Source: CBDDDW01 sp965226805 (GTDB taxonomy: Bacteria; Chloroflexota; Dehalococcoidia; Lucifugimonadales; JAGWBF01). From it: a stretch of 64,000 nucleotides of DNA. The notes below the pieces were generated by a model, which did no database searches, was not told where the DNA came from, and worked only from the letters and a program-made list of their open reading frames with translations. Made by a program: the position numbers and the translations under genes. The DNA lies in the NCBI GenBank assembly GCA_965226805.1, contig CBDDDW010000019.1, positions 1 through 64,000 of the forward strand, written 5' to 3'. Below, one piece after another: positions 1 through 8,847 of this stretch (the stretch's first letter is position 1; each line of letters starts with the position of its first letter).

Positions 1-838
1 ACAGCCTTGAGGCATGTCGATGTTTCGGTCAGCAGCCCCTTCAGGGCGTAAACATGCCTCTGTGAATAGTACTCCGTAGTCAGCATACAAGACAGCAGCG
101 CCTTTGTGTATGGGTGCTGGGGATCGTCAAAGATAAACTTCGGGTCTCCCCTCCTCCACGATGTGACCCAGATACATCACCGCAACCCGCTTCGCCAGGC
201 TCCGGACGGTGGCAGGTCGTGGGAGATGAGCAGATAGGTTAGTTGTAGCTCCTCTGCAACGACTGCAGAAGGTCCAATATATCGCCGCGCACCGATGCGT
301 CCAACGATGAGGTGGTTCGTCGAGGACTATGAAGGAGGGCAGCGCGGCGATCGCCCGGGCGATGCCCACGCGTTGCTGCTGGCCTCCACTTAGACTCCTT
401 GGGAAGACATCCAGCGCGGTGCTCGTCCAGCTGAACTCTCCGGGCAAGCTCCAGGACCCGGGTCGTCGCGTCGCTCCTTGTTGTATCCGCTCAGCAACAA
501 CGGCTCCTCTATGATAGATCGAATCTTCATACGGGGGTTGAGGGACTCGTAAGGGGTCCTGAAACACCATTTGTAGACGGACCCGCCAGGGACGGAACTC
601 ACTGTGTTTCAGTTGGTAACATCCGTCTCCTCCACTAACACACGCCCGGATGTCGGCTTTGACCAGGTTCAGTATGCAGTTCCCGACCGTAGTCTTTCCG
701 GAACCGCTTTCTCCCACTAAAGCCACCGTCTCTCCCCGGTCGATGGTCAAAGAGACGTTGTTCACCGCGTGCACTTTCCTTTTGCGGCCCACATCGAAAA
801 CCTTGGATAGCTCTTCCACCTGAAGGAACGTAAGTCAT
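1..838 (-). pseudogene. Oligopeptide-type ABC transporter ATPase (OppF/DppF class), broken partial copy
   Basis: This is the mirror of the intact gene at 53427-54407. The start (ATG at 838-836) and the Walker A motif GESGSGKTT are readable, as is LSGGQQQRV, but several indels move the frame: after the Walker A block, around the Q-loop and again near the D-loop. The last roughly 48 codons lie beyond the window edge. An intact family member would power uptake of peptides or similar solutes at the inner face of the membrane. As written here it cannot give a functional protein. The indels are homopolymer type, so sequencing or assembly error is a real alternative to true decay. Confidence 0.85.
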
Positions 839-1808
839 TATGAACCATCCACCAGGAAACACCTTGATTGGTGGCCTGGGTCCGGCGGTCACCAGATCTG
901 GGTGCTCCTCTCCACAACGCTGGAAGGCGTAGGGACAGCGGAACCGGAATGCGCATGCGTCCTTCCCATTCCGCTCCGGCTCAAAGACTGGTGTAGGTGG
1001 GGCCTCGGGCATTTCGAACTGAACTTTCTCCAGGCTGGAGGACAGCAGTTTCTGCGTGTAGGGATGCCGGGGTTGGGCGAAAACATCGCTGACCGGCCCT
1101 TCCTCCACGATCTCTCCCTCGAACAGCACGATCACCCGCTGGCAATAATGTAGGACAATGCCCATCTTCGTGGGTAATGACCAGCGCTGACATCTGATAT
1201 TGATTCACCAGCTCCGCGAGAAGGTCCAGGATGTGGGCCTGGATTGTGGCATCGAGGCCGGTCGTGGCTTCATCAGCGATGAGCAGCTCAGGAGAATGGA
1301 GCAGGGCCATCGCGATCATAACACGTTGCGCCATACCTCCGCTTAGCTGATGGGCGTATGTATCCAACACCCTCTGAGGATCGCGGAGCTGCACCTGATG
1401 GAGGAGATCCAATATTTTGGCCTTCGCCGACTCCTTTGTCCCCTCTCCGTGAGCATGGTGGACGTTCATGAACTGGGTGTTTACGGTTAGTAACGGGTTC
1501 AGCGCCGCAGCCGGATTCTGGATGATCAGCGCGATCTTCCTCCCCCGCACCTGCCTCATCTCCTTCGGCGAGAGGCCGAGCAAATCCTGCCCGTTGAACA
1601 TGATCCGCCCCTGCGGGATTTGCCCAGGAGGCCTGACCCTATTGACGACGGCCCGCGCGATTGTCGACTTCCCCGAGCCTGTCTCTCCCACCAGCCCGAC
1701 GACTTCACGCCTTTCCACGTTGAGGGTCACGCCTTTGACCGCAGCCAGAACACCCCTGGGGGTGCGGTACTCCACGTGCAGGTCTTCCACGGAGAGCAGT
1801 GGGTCCAT
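838..1808 (-). pseudogene. Oligopeptide-type ABC transporter ATPase (OppD/DppD class), frameshifted copy
   Basis: This is the mirror of 52459-53427. From the ATG at 1808 the frame is good through Walker A (GETGSGKST), the signature LSGGMAQRV, Walker B (LLIADEATTGLDA) and the switch histidine (VITHE). One extra base near 1168 then shifts the frame. The remaining C-terminal part, including the cysteine-rich OppD tail, continues in another frame. About 275 residues are read before a false stop, against 322 in the right-hand copy. In the intact copy this gene is followed directly by the OppF-type gene, and the same order is kept here. Confidence 0.87.
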
Positions 1809-1979
1809 GTGAGCTACCTCTGCATCCTATCGTCCACCTCGGCACCCAATGGGGCGATGGCGGCAATCCAGAACGGATCTGTTTAGCGTGGCTGCCGTCG
1901 TTCACGAACAGCTGCCCAGAGCCACCATTATAGCGTAAGCCAGGGCCTGCGACCAGCGCGTGTACTCGTCCAGTAGATT

Positions 1980-3007
1980 AGTGACACTTGACCTCCTTCA
2001 GGGTGGGATGTGATATGGTGGAAGTGTATGGGGAAGACGGGACGGCCGGGTGATATGCCCGCCGTTCCGTTTTCTTTGTCCGGTGGGTGATCCAAGAGCC
2101 AGCGCTGCCAGAACGCCCAGGGGGTTAGGTACCCCAGTGCCTGATGGGGACGCACAGTATTGTAGATACGTTCCCAGGCCAGCAGCTCCCGGTTGAGGGG
2201 AGCCACTTCCAGGGAGAAGTCGTTGACCTCATAGAACTCTTCTGTATGGGTGCGTTGGGCCCGCTCCACACAGCCGTTGAGCTTGGGGGATCGGGGCGGC
2301 AGCACAAAGAGCTTCAGTTCCCGGCGCTGGCATTCCATCTCAAAGGCCGCCTGGAACTCAGAGCCACCATCCACTTGGATGGCCCTTATAGGGAAGGGCA
2401 TCCGCTCCAGGAGGCGCTCCAAGAAGCCCGCCGCCGTGGTAGCAGTGGCTCTGGTGTGGGCTTCCACCACATCCCAGCGGGAGACCACATCGCGGGCAGT
2501 GAAGTGCTTCAGGACCATCCCAGGCAGTGGGCGTATATCCAGAGTGTCCACCTGAACTAAGTCTCCCGGCTTCTTTACCTCATATCCTTTGGGCTTGCGC
2601 ACGGCGTAGGTACGACGCCAAGCCGCTTACGGGTGGGAATACCATTGCGGAGCGGCTCCTTGAGCACCCCACGGGCCTTCAGGTGGCTCAGGATACGTCC
2701 CACCATGGAGGTGGACACCTCCCAGCCCCTCCCCCTTAGCAGCACTGCCAACTTGTCTTTCCCCCACCTTGGATACTGCTCTCTCAGATGTAACACTGCT
2801 AGAGCCAGCTCCCGAGACCAGCTAGGCCGACGTAGCCGCTTGGGCTTATGGGAACGCTCTTCCAGGCTGCTGAGATCCCTGGAGTTGTACCGTCCCTTCC
2901 ACCGATAAAAGGTCTGCCGGCTGATGCCAAAGTAGCGACAGGTCAATGGCGGCGTTTCTATAGGTGCGGTAATGGTCCATCCACTTCAATCTGGCCTTGG
3001 CCTGAGG
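1980..3007 (-). mobile_element. IS481-like element, partial, disrupted by IS3 insertion; broken transposase
   Basis: The outer end AGTGACACTT begins at 1980 and matches the terminal repeat of the right-hand copy (49873-52287). The transposase runs leftward in two overlapping frames, with an N-terminal helix-turn-helix part (FGISRQTFYRWK, about 2575-2990) and an integrase-core part carrying LVQVDTLDI, IQVDGGSEF and LNGCVERAQ. The frame break between them, where RRTYAVRKPKG would be expected, is also in the right-hand copy, so it predates the duplication. An extra C near 2945 and two extra bases near 3005 are specific to this copy. The N-terminus ends at the IS3 boundary, and the far terminal segment seen at 49873-49960 is absent here. 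Confidence 0.8.
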
Positions 3008-3081
3008 TGGTCCCCAAAATTCGGACAGGTGGCTAAGAGAGAGTCCCGCTCCTAAAATAGGACGGAAAGAAGGAGCAGGAC

Positions 3082-3366
3082 ATGAAGCAAACACGTAAGA
3101 AGCACAGCCCAGTCTTCAAGGGCAAAGTGGCTTTGGCCGCGCTCCAGGGGGAGCACACCATTGCAGAGCTGGCCAGCCGGTTTGAAGTCCACCCGAGCCA
3201 GATCCATGCCTGGAAGAAGGCCTTGACTCAGGGGGCGCCGCACCTCTTTGAAAATGGTGCTGGACGCCAGGAGAAGGACCAAGAGGTCCTCACTGCCCAG
3301 CTCTACCAACAGATTGGGCAGCTCAAGGTGGAACGGGATTTTTTGTCACGGAGCTTCGGGTTGTGA
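3082..3366 (+). CDS. IS3-family transposase OrfA (type A)
   Basis: A 94-residue protein starting at ATG 3082 behind the ribosome site AAGGAGCAGGAC. The N-terminus is a helix-turn-helix of the IS3 OrfA kind (FEVHPSQIHAWKKAL), followed by a leucine-heptad segment ending in the overlap with orfB. Its stop overlaps the GTG of orfB in GTGA, so reinitiation or frameshifting could link them. It is identical in sequence to the right-hand copy at 50905-51189. OrfA binds the element ends, and alone it usually regulates transposition. Confidence 0.85.
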   Translation: MKQTRKKHSPVFKGKVALAALQGEHTIAELASRFEVHPSQIHAWKKALTQGAPHLFENGAGRQEKDQEVLTAQLYQQIGQLKVERDFLSRSFGL

Positions 3367-4301
3367 GCCGGTCCCAACGCCGGGCCATGATTGACCGAGA
3401 AGAACCGAAGCTGTCTCTGGTGCGCCAGTGCGCCTTGCTGGGTATCAGCCGCTCCTCGTTGTACTACCTGCCAACCGAGGCCGGCGCCGAGGACATGGAG
3501 TTGATGGCCCTCATAGACCAACAGTACCTGAAGACACCTTTCTACGGCTCCAGAAGGATGACTGCCTGGCGCAGAAATCACGGACACCAGGTCAACCGGC
3601 AAGCGGGTCCGCCGGCTGATGCAGCTGATAGGCCTGGAGGCCATCTACCGGCGTCCCAACACCACCAAGCCAAACCCAGGGCATAAGGTCTATCCGTACT
3701 TGCTCAGGGGGCTGGAGATCAACCGGGTCAACCAGGTGTGGGCCACCGACATCACCTACATACCCATGGCTCGGGGTTTCCTCTACTTGATGGCCATCAT
3801 GGACTGGCACAGCCGCTACGTGCTGGCCTGGCGGCTGTCCAACACCCTGGAGGTAGACTTCTGTGTTGCGGCTCTGGAAGAGGCCTTGAGCAAGGGTCGG
3901 CCACAGATCTTCAACACCGACCAGGGCAGCCAGTTCACCAGCGAGGCCTTCACCAGCATGCTGCTGGCGCAAGGCGTTCAAGTGAGCATGGACGGCAGGG
4001 GCCGGTGCATGGACAACGTCTTCGTGGAACGGCTGTGGCGCAGCATCAAGTACGAGGAGGTGTACCTGAAGGCATACCAAAATGGGACTGAGGCCAGAAA
4101 AGGGATTGGGGCTTATCTGGCCTTCTACAACCAAGAGCGGCCCCATCAAGCCCTGGGCTATCGGTCACCGGGTCAGGTGTTCCATGCAGTGAGCCCACAA
4201 AGGTGTTTACTGGAACATCCACAAGCCTTACAATCGGATGAAGGGTTTACGAGACACCCCAGCGGTAGACTCTCTTATTTTAGCCTCACCGCTGTCCTGA
4301 T
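3363..4301 (+). pseudogene. IS3-family transposase OrfB (type A), frameshifted
   Basis: The integrase-core transposase starts at GTG 3363. An extra G at about 3600 (in the segment encoding HQVNRKRVRR) breaks the frame, and reading resumes at 3619. A further extra G near 4246 alters the C-terminus so that the second frame runs on to 4317. The DDE residues are present in VWATDITYI, FNTDQGSQF and FVERLWRSI. The right-hand copy at 49973-50908 is intact at 311 residues and shows what the unbroken protein looks like. Confidence 0.82.
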
Positions 4302-4312
4302 GATGGGGTCCA

Positions 4313-4521
4313 CTTGACAGGTAGAGGATCAGGCCAGCCAAGCTGAGGAGCGAAGCCAGGAGACACGAAGCTTCGTGCGTCAGGTCCGTGCAGCGACCCG
4401 CCGTAAGTATACCCCTGAAGAGAAGATCCGCATCGTCTTGGAGGGGTTCAGACGGGAGACTACCGTTAATGACCTGTGCCGACGGGAAGGAATCAAACCC
4501 CACTCCTACTACGCCTGGACG
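4313..4521 (+). pseudogene. Fragment of IS3-family OrfA (type B)
   Basis: The strand reads VEDQASQAEERSQETRSF and then TRRKYTPEEKIRIVLEG up to HSYYAWT. This matches residues about 5 to 70 of the type B OrfA encoded on the other strand at 5547-5951. The fragment is cut on the left by the type A IS3 element and on the right by the terminal repeat of a complete type B element. It shows that a type B element lay here earlier, in the opposite orientation, before both later insertions. Confidence 0.85.
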
Positions 4522-4530
4522 TGTTGGGTG

Positions 4531-5550
4531 TCAGCGGTTTTGGACAGTTCTGGGTCCGAGAGATTGGGGTGAAGAAGCTCCTGGTTTGAGGGTTTCTCTG
4601 ACCTCCTGATTGTACCGCCTCCGCCGGTCAAAAGTCTCTCGCTGTACCTCCTTCCTCTGGGCTAGAATTGCCTCCAGACGGCCTTCCAGCACGTCAGCCG
4701 GAGTTACAACCCTGAGCGCCTGATGATATCTTCGGTAGTTGTAGAACTCGACGAAGTCCCGGATGGCCGCCTCCAGGTCTTCCACCACCTCGTATGGCAC
4801 CTGGTTAATGTCGTCTTTCAGGGTTCGGTGATATCTCTCCAGCGTCCCGTTGGTCTGAGGGTGATAGGGTGCTGCCAGGACGTGGCGAATGCCCACCACC
4901 CGCATGTACTCGCGGAAGGCCCGCGATACATAACCTGAGCCATTATCTGAGAGGAGCTTGGTCCGATCCTCCAGAGGTACATCAGTCATACCAGTAGAGT
5001 CAACAGCTTCCTGGACCACCTCTATGAGGGAGTTGGCCGTCATGTCCCGTTGCACCTTCCAGGCCAAGATGAACCGGGAGTAGTCGTCCATCACCGTCAC
5101 GAGGTAGTAGTAGCCCCATCCCACTACACGGAAGTAGGAGGCATCGGTGGCCCACAGCTGGTGGGGCCCTGTGGTCTTGTGCTGGTACTCTTTGCTCGCT
5201 GCCAACTGGTATTCGATCCGTTTCACCAGACCCTCCCGTCTCAGAATACGATAGACTGTGGAGGCGGAGACCGATAGGCCTCTGTGGTCGGTGAGCGAAG
5301 CCGCCAACTGCCGGCTTCGCCAGGTCGGCATCCCACGGGCTGCCGCCAGCACTACTGCCTCCTCTTCTGGACGCAGGCGATTCCAGGGCCTCTCAGTTCC
5401 TTCCGTACCCTCCCAACTACCCTGCCGGTGCCTCCACCTCCACCAATAATACGTGCTCCTGGAAATGCCAAGCTCCCTGAGTCGCCTGTTCTTCCCTCTA
5501 CCATGTCGCTCCACCTCAGCCACGACCTTCGATTGTTCCACTACGCTCAT
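4531..5550 (-). CDS. IS3-family transposase OrfB (type B)
   Basis: A 339-residue integrase-core transposase. The N-terminal quarter has a helix-turn-helix (LGISRSTYYWWRWRHRQG). The catalytic domain shows the three acidic residues in LWATDASYF, LLSDNGSGY and GTLERYHRTLK, the usual D-D-E set of IS3. The start ATG overlaps the orfA stop as ATGA, so translation is probably coupled. The C-terminus is basic and ends close to the element end. The frame is intact, so the protein may be active. Confidence 0.88.
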   Translation of the reverse strand: MSVVEQSKVVAEVERHGRGKNRRLRELGISRSTYYWWRWRHRQGSWEGTEGTERPWNRLRPEEEAVVLAAARGMPTWRSRQLAASLTDHRGLSVSASTVYRILRREGLVKRIEYQLAASKEYQHKTTGPHQLWATDASYFRVVGWGYYYLVTVMDDYSRFILAWKVQRDMTANSLIEVVQEAVDSTGMTDVPLEDRTKLLSDNGSGYVSRAFREYMRVVGIRHVLAAPYHPQTNGTLERYHRTLKDDINQVPYEVVEDLEAAIRDFVEFYNYRRYHQALRVVTPADVLEGRLEAILAQRKEVQRETFDRRRRYNQEVRETLKPGASSPQSLGPRTVQNR

Positions 5551-5951
5551 GCGACGGTGCCGTTGCCGTGTAGGGGCGGCAGAGCTGTTTTTTTGAAGCG
5601 GTGCAACTCCAGGGACAACTCACCCACCAGCTGCTTCAGTTCTCTGTTCTCCCGCTTGAGCTGCTCTATCTCTTGCCGGGTCGCATCACGCACACTGTCC
5701 CGAGTCAACCTCTCCTTCCCAGCTTCCATGAACCCCTTCGTCCAGGCGTAGTAGAAGTGGGGTTTGATTCCTTCCCGTCGGCACAGGTCATTAACGGTAG
5801 TCTCCCGTCTGAACCCCTCCAAGACGATGCGGATCTTCTCTTCAGGGGTATACTTACGGCGGGTCGCTGCACGGACCTGACGCACGAAGCTTCGTGTCTC
5901 CTGGCTTCGCTCCTCAGCTTGGCTGGCCTGATCCTCTACCTGGGTCATCAA
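5547..5951 (-). CDS. IS3-family transposase OrfA (type B)
   Basis: A 134-residue OrfA. Residues about 30-75 form the helix-turn-helix (YTPEEKIRIVLEGFRRE, then VNDLCRREGI). Residues about 85-120 form a leucine-rich coiled coil (EIEQLKRENRELKQLVGEL) typical of IS3 OrfA dimers. The start ATG at 5951 is preceded by AAAGGAG on the coding strand. The stop overlaps the orfB start as ATGA. A fragment of the same gene lies in the opposite direction at 4313-4521. Confidence 0.86.
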   Translation of the reverse strand: MMTQVEDQASQAEERSQETRSFVRQVRAATRRKYTPEEKIRIVLEGFRRETTVNDLCRREGIKPHFYYAWTKGFMEAGKERLTRDSVRDATRQEIEQLKRENRELKQLVGELSLELHRFKKTALPPLHGNGTVA

Positions 5952-6094
5952 TGACTCCTTTCACTTAGGGTTAATCTACCCCTCTGAAGGAGCCTCTACC
6001 ACCCCCAACCTCTTCGGTTTTCTAGGCCTCAATAGTGTCCAATTGCGCTGACACCCTACAGCCCTGAGCCGGGGAGAGAACGAGCAGCCAGTTT

Positions 6095-7001
6095 ATGCGC
6101 TCGGATCGCAATACAGGAACAACTGGAGACCTAGTGGTTAGCGGTGAACTGGCCGTTACCGGTGATGCGGTTGTGTCGGGTAACCTGCAGCTAGATAGCT
6201 CCCTTATCTGCACGGGGTGCGTGAGCACCGGCGCGGTACCCGTCGGCGGATTCGCCCTGGCGGACCTCAGCAACGAGAAAGCCGTTGCCGTTTTGTGCCG
6301 TCTGGAGGTCCGCATTTGGGAAGGCGCAGTGAACTTCCAGCCTTCGCCACACTGCCTGGATTTCTTACCCGCTGCTCTCACCACGTTGGACAGCACGGGG
6401 GACGTGGGCCAGCACACCTCCATCGCCATCGGGACGGGCAACATGCCAGTCATCAGCTATTACGACATCACCAATGGAGACCTGAAGGTGGCTCACTGCA
6501 TCGACGCCGCCTGCACACCTCCATCGCCATCCAGCGCCACCGTTACCACCTTAGACAGCGCTGGACAAGTGGGCCTCCACACCTCACTGCCATCGCCATC
6601 GGGCAGGACAGGACGGTCTGCCAGTCACAAGCTACCACGACAGCACCAACGGATACCTGAAGGTGGCCCACTGCATCGACGCCACCTGCGCCAGCGCTAC
6701 CATCACTACCCTAGATACCACGGGGTTTGTGGGCCAGTACACCTCCATCGCCATTGGGCAGGACGGCCTGCCAGTCATCAGCTACTTCGACAGCACCAAC
6801 CTAGGCCTGAAGGTGGCCCACTGCACCGACGCCGCCTGCACCGGCGCTGCCCTCACTCTCATGGACAGCACAGAGAATGTGGGTAGGCACACCTCCATCG
6901 CCATCGGGCAGGACGGCCTGCCAGTCATGAGCTACCACGACGCCGGAGAAGGAGACCTAAGGGTGGCCCACTGCAACAATACAGCCTGTACCAGGCCATA
7001 G
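6095..7001 (+). pseudogene. Repeat protein with ~47-residue HTSIAIGQDGLPVISY units, scrambled
   Basis: The type B IS3 abuts the 5' end, and an in-frame stop lies 30 bases before the first ATG, so the true start is probably lost. The first part (LVVSGELAVTGDAVVSGNLQ) resembles phage-tail or adhesin beta-structure. After it come repeats with TLDSTGDVGQHTSIAIG, LPVISYYD, LKVAHC and DAACT. Units 1, 3 and 4 are regular. The second contains small insertions and a partial duplication (about 6505-6625) that shift the frame, so reading continues from 6663. The repeat looks like a beta-propeller blade and I know of no specific function. It may have been exported, with the dockerin-type gene that follows 10 bases later. 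Confidence 0.6.
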
Positions 7002-7387
7002 GAGCCCTGCCGTGAAGCTGAGACCTGGATATAATTGGCTGCTCTTGAGCATCCTAATAGCGCCCTCAATACTGGCCCTGGCCGTCTTTGCCTCCCCATC
7101 GGCGCCATCCTGGCTCTCCCTCTCAAGTGGAAGGGGCGATATAGCTTCAGGCTCTCACCAACTGATGGCCAGTTTTGCGCAGGGCCAACCCGTCGGCGTC
7201 AGTTCCAGCCAGAGCTTCGGCCTGCAAGCCGGCTTCTGGCCGGGCGCCGGGGCTCCCACACCCAACAAGTGGGACCTGAACGGGGACGGCACAGTGGACG
7301 GGACCGACCTTCGCGTTGTGGCAGCTAACCTTGGGGCGTCGGGAGGAATCGCCGACCTGAACGGGGACGGGCTGGTGGACGTCCTAG

Positions 7388-8589
7388 GGAACCTCTGAAC
7401 AACTCGGCGCAAGCGTGGATGGGCAGAGTGGTTCCGTTCTTTGGAGACGTTCAGGCATCTTTGTGACGTTCCAGGTCGTGGTTGAGGCGTTCAGACCGTG
7501 TCTGTTGTGGCCTCGAAGCGGCTTTTCGGAGCCATCGCGGCTCCCCGGCCCTGATTTGCGCACTGCGCCCCTCTCATGCCGCCAGACGGCGCTCTGCCGT
7601 CATCAAGTTGGCCAGCCCCAGTAGCAATGCCAGCCGTTGCGCGTTCTTAGCCAACCCTCGGTAGCGCACCTTGGCGTAGCCAAAGCGCCGCTTCACGTAC
7701 AGGAACGGATGCTCCACTTTCGCTCTGACCGACGCTTTGCGCTTCTCCGCCAACGCCTCGTAGCTGCCAGGCTCCAGGTGCCGTCGCCGGCCGGGCCTCA
7801 TCGCCACTCGCCACTCCACATCCAACTCTCGATTCTCCAACCGCTTGTCCACTCCCTGATACCCCGCATCCCCCCACACTCGTTTCTCTCCACCGTGCAG
7901 CAATCGGTGCGCTTCTGTCACATCATGCACGTTAGCTGGCGTCGTAGTCATGCTGTGTACCACTCCCGTCTCAGCGTCAGCGCCTACGTGTACTTTCATC
8001 CCGAAGCGCCACTCGTTCCCCTTCTTCGTCTGGTGCATCTCAGGGTCTCGCTCACCCGCACGATTCTTCGTCGATGACGGCGCCTCTATGATGCTCGCGT
8101 CCACGATCATCCCCTCCCGAAGCCGCAGTCCCTGGGACTCCAGATGACGGTTGATCTCCTCGAACAGACTCTGCCCCAACTCATGCTCTTCCAGCAGATG
8201 GCGGAAGTTCAGAATCGTCGTCTCGTCCGGCAGCGGGCCCGACAGCTTCAACCCTACGAACCGTCTCACCGACTCGACCTCGTAGAGCATGTCCTCCATA
8301 CCAGGATCGCTCAAGTTGTAGAACAACTGCACGCAGTGTATCCGCACCATCGCCGGCAACTCATATGGTCGACGGCCTCGGCCCGCCTTGGGATAGAACG
8401 GACGGATGCGCTCTTCCATCTGTTCCCACGGGATCAGAGCATCCATGCGCTCCAGGAATATCTCCCGGCGGGTCTTGCGCTTCTTGCTCTCGTATTCCAA
8501 GTCCGCAAATGTTGGCTGGTCCATCAATTATCTCCCCGAACACAGTGCTATTCTCTATGCTACTATGCCCAGACTTGTTCAGAGTATCC
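7388..8589 (-). mobile_element. IS5-family element with CTAG target duplication
   Basis: The element is 1202 bp. The left end reads GGAACCTCTGAACAACTCGG and the complement of the right end reads GGATACTCTGAACAAGTCTG, so the inverted repeats are clear. CTAG flanks both sides (7384-7387 and 8590-8593), the 4-base duplication typical of several IS5 groups. It contains one transposase gene on the minus strand. The insertion sits within the second dockerin repeat of the host gene, and removal restores the frame, which confirms these boundaries. Confidence 0.92.
7574..8527 (-). CDS. IS5-family transposase
   Basis: A 317-residue DDE transposase with an intact frame. The N-terminal DUF772-like segment (YPKAGRGRRPYELPAMVRI, then PDETTILNFRHLLE) is typical of IS5. 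Catalytic acids are visible in MIVDASIIEAP, VWGDAGYQG and VRAKVEHPF. The basic tail KRRFGYAKVRYRGLAKNAQR is the usual C-terminus. The start ATG at 8527 lies about 60 bases inside the right end of the element. With intact ends and frame it may still be mobile. Confidence 0.92.
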   Translation of the reverse strand: MMDQPTFADLEYESKKRKTRREIFLERMDALIPWEQMEERIRPFYPKAGRGRRPYELPAMVRIHCVQLFYNLSDPGMEDMLYEVESVRRFVGLKLSGPLPDETTILNFRHLLEEHELGQSLFEEINRHLESQGLRLREGMIVDASIIEAPSSTKNRAGERDPEMHQTKKGNEWRFGMKVHVGADAETGVVHSMTTTPANVHDVTEAHRLLHGGEKRVWGDAGYQGVDKRLENRELDVEWRVAMRPGRRRHLEPGSYEALAEKRKASVRAKVEHPFLYVKRRFGYAKVRYRGLAKNAQRLALLLGLANLMTAERRLAA

Positions 8590-8847
8590 CTAGACCTTGC
8601 CCTCGTGGCCCTCAATCTGGGTCGTGACGGCACATAGACTTCCTTAGAACCAGTGCCGAGCAAGAGCCGGAGACGGATAGAAGTTTAAGCCTGGATTTCC
8701 CAGATAGACCCAAGTGGTGATTGGCGTTCCTGTGATTACTATGAATATTCTGATTACTAAACGGATATAATGGGAGTCTATACATTATAATACACCCATG
8801 AATATAGGTTCTGGCTTCTGATTACGTAATCGTGTTGGAGGCACCTT

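Larger units (their letters stand above)
1..4312. repeat. Left arm of a 4.3 kb inverted duplication (mirror of 49961-54263)
   Basis: Read in reverse complement, this block matches 49961-54263 almost base for base. Base 1 pairs with about 54263, and the inner end coincides with the end of an IS3-family element at 4312 (mirror 49961). It carries the same genes: two ABC ATPases, an IS481-like transposase and IS3 orfA/orfB. This copy has many one- or two-base insertions and deletions relative to the right arm, mostly in short homopolymers, for example extra A and G near 135-150, an extra G in the GGG near 467, an extra C near 2945 and an extra G near 3600. Every reading frame except IS3 orfA is broken by them. 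It is either a decaying real duplication or a false contig end built by walking through a multicopy IS. Confidence 0.9.
3008..4312 (+). mobile_element. IS3-family element, type A (left copy)
   Basis: The element is 1305 bp with TG...CA termini. Its imperfect terminal inverted repeats are TGGTCCCCAAAATTCGGACAG at the left and, on the complement, TGGACCCCATCATCAGGACAG at the right, matching at 16 of 21 positions. It carries orfA and orfB. No direct target repeat is visible (AGG on the left, CTT on the right). It sits inside the IS481-like remnant on the left and abuts an orfA fragment of a different IS3-type element on the right. The second copy is at 49961-51263. Confidence 0.85.
4522..6060 (-). 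mobile_element. IS3-family element, type B, complete
   Basis: The element is 1539 bp bounded by inverted repeats TGTTGGGTGTCAGC (left) and, on the complement of the right end, TGTAGGGTGTCAGC, with further matching out to TTGGACA. Both ends follow the TG...CA rule. It carries orfA (5547-5951) and orfB (4531-5550) on the minus strand, both open. No target duplication is obvious: the left side is an older fragment of the same element, and the right side is the truncated start of a repeat-protein gene. It looks like the least damaged IS in this part of the window. Confidence 0.88.
7012..8637 (+). pseudogene. Secreted dockerin-repeat protein interrupted by an IS5-family element
   Basis: The 5' part (7012-7387) encodes a signal peptide (WLLLSILIAPSILALAVFA), a short linker region and a first calcium-loop repeat, DLNGDGTVDGTDLRVVAANL, then the start of a second, DLNGDGLVDVL. 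The frame stops at 7398 inside an insertion sequence. Removing 7388-8589 and one copy of the 4-base CTAG duplication joins the frame directly to 8594-8637, giving VDVLDLALVALNLGRDGT and a TAG stop at 8635. That is a perfect second dockerin-type repeat. The gene was therefore whole before the insertion, at about 140 residues. Such dockerin-like tails usually anchor or pair extracellular proteins. Confidence 0.85.
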
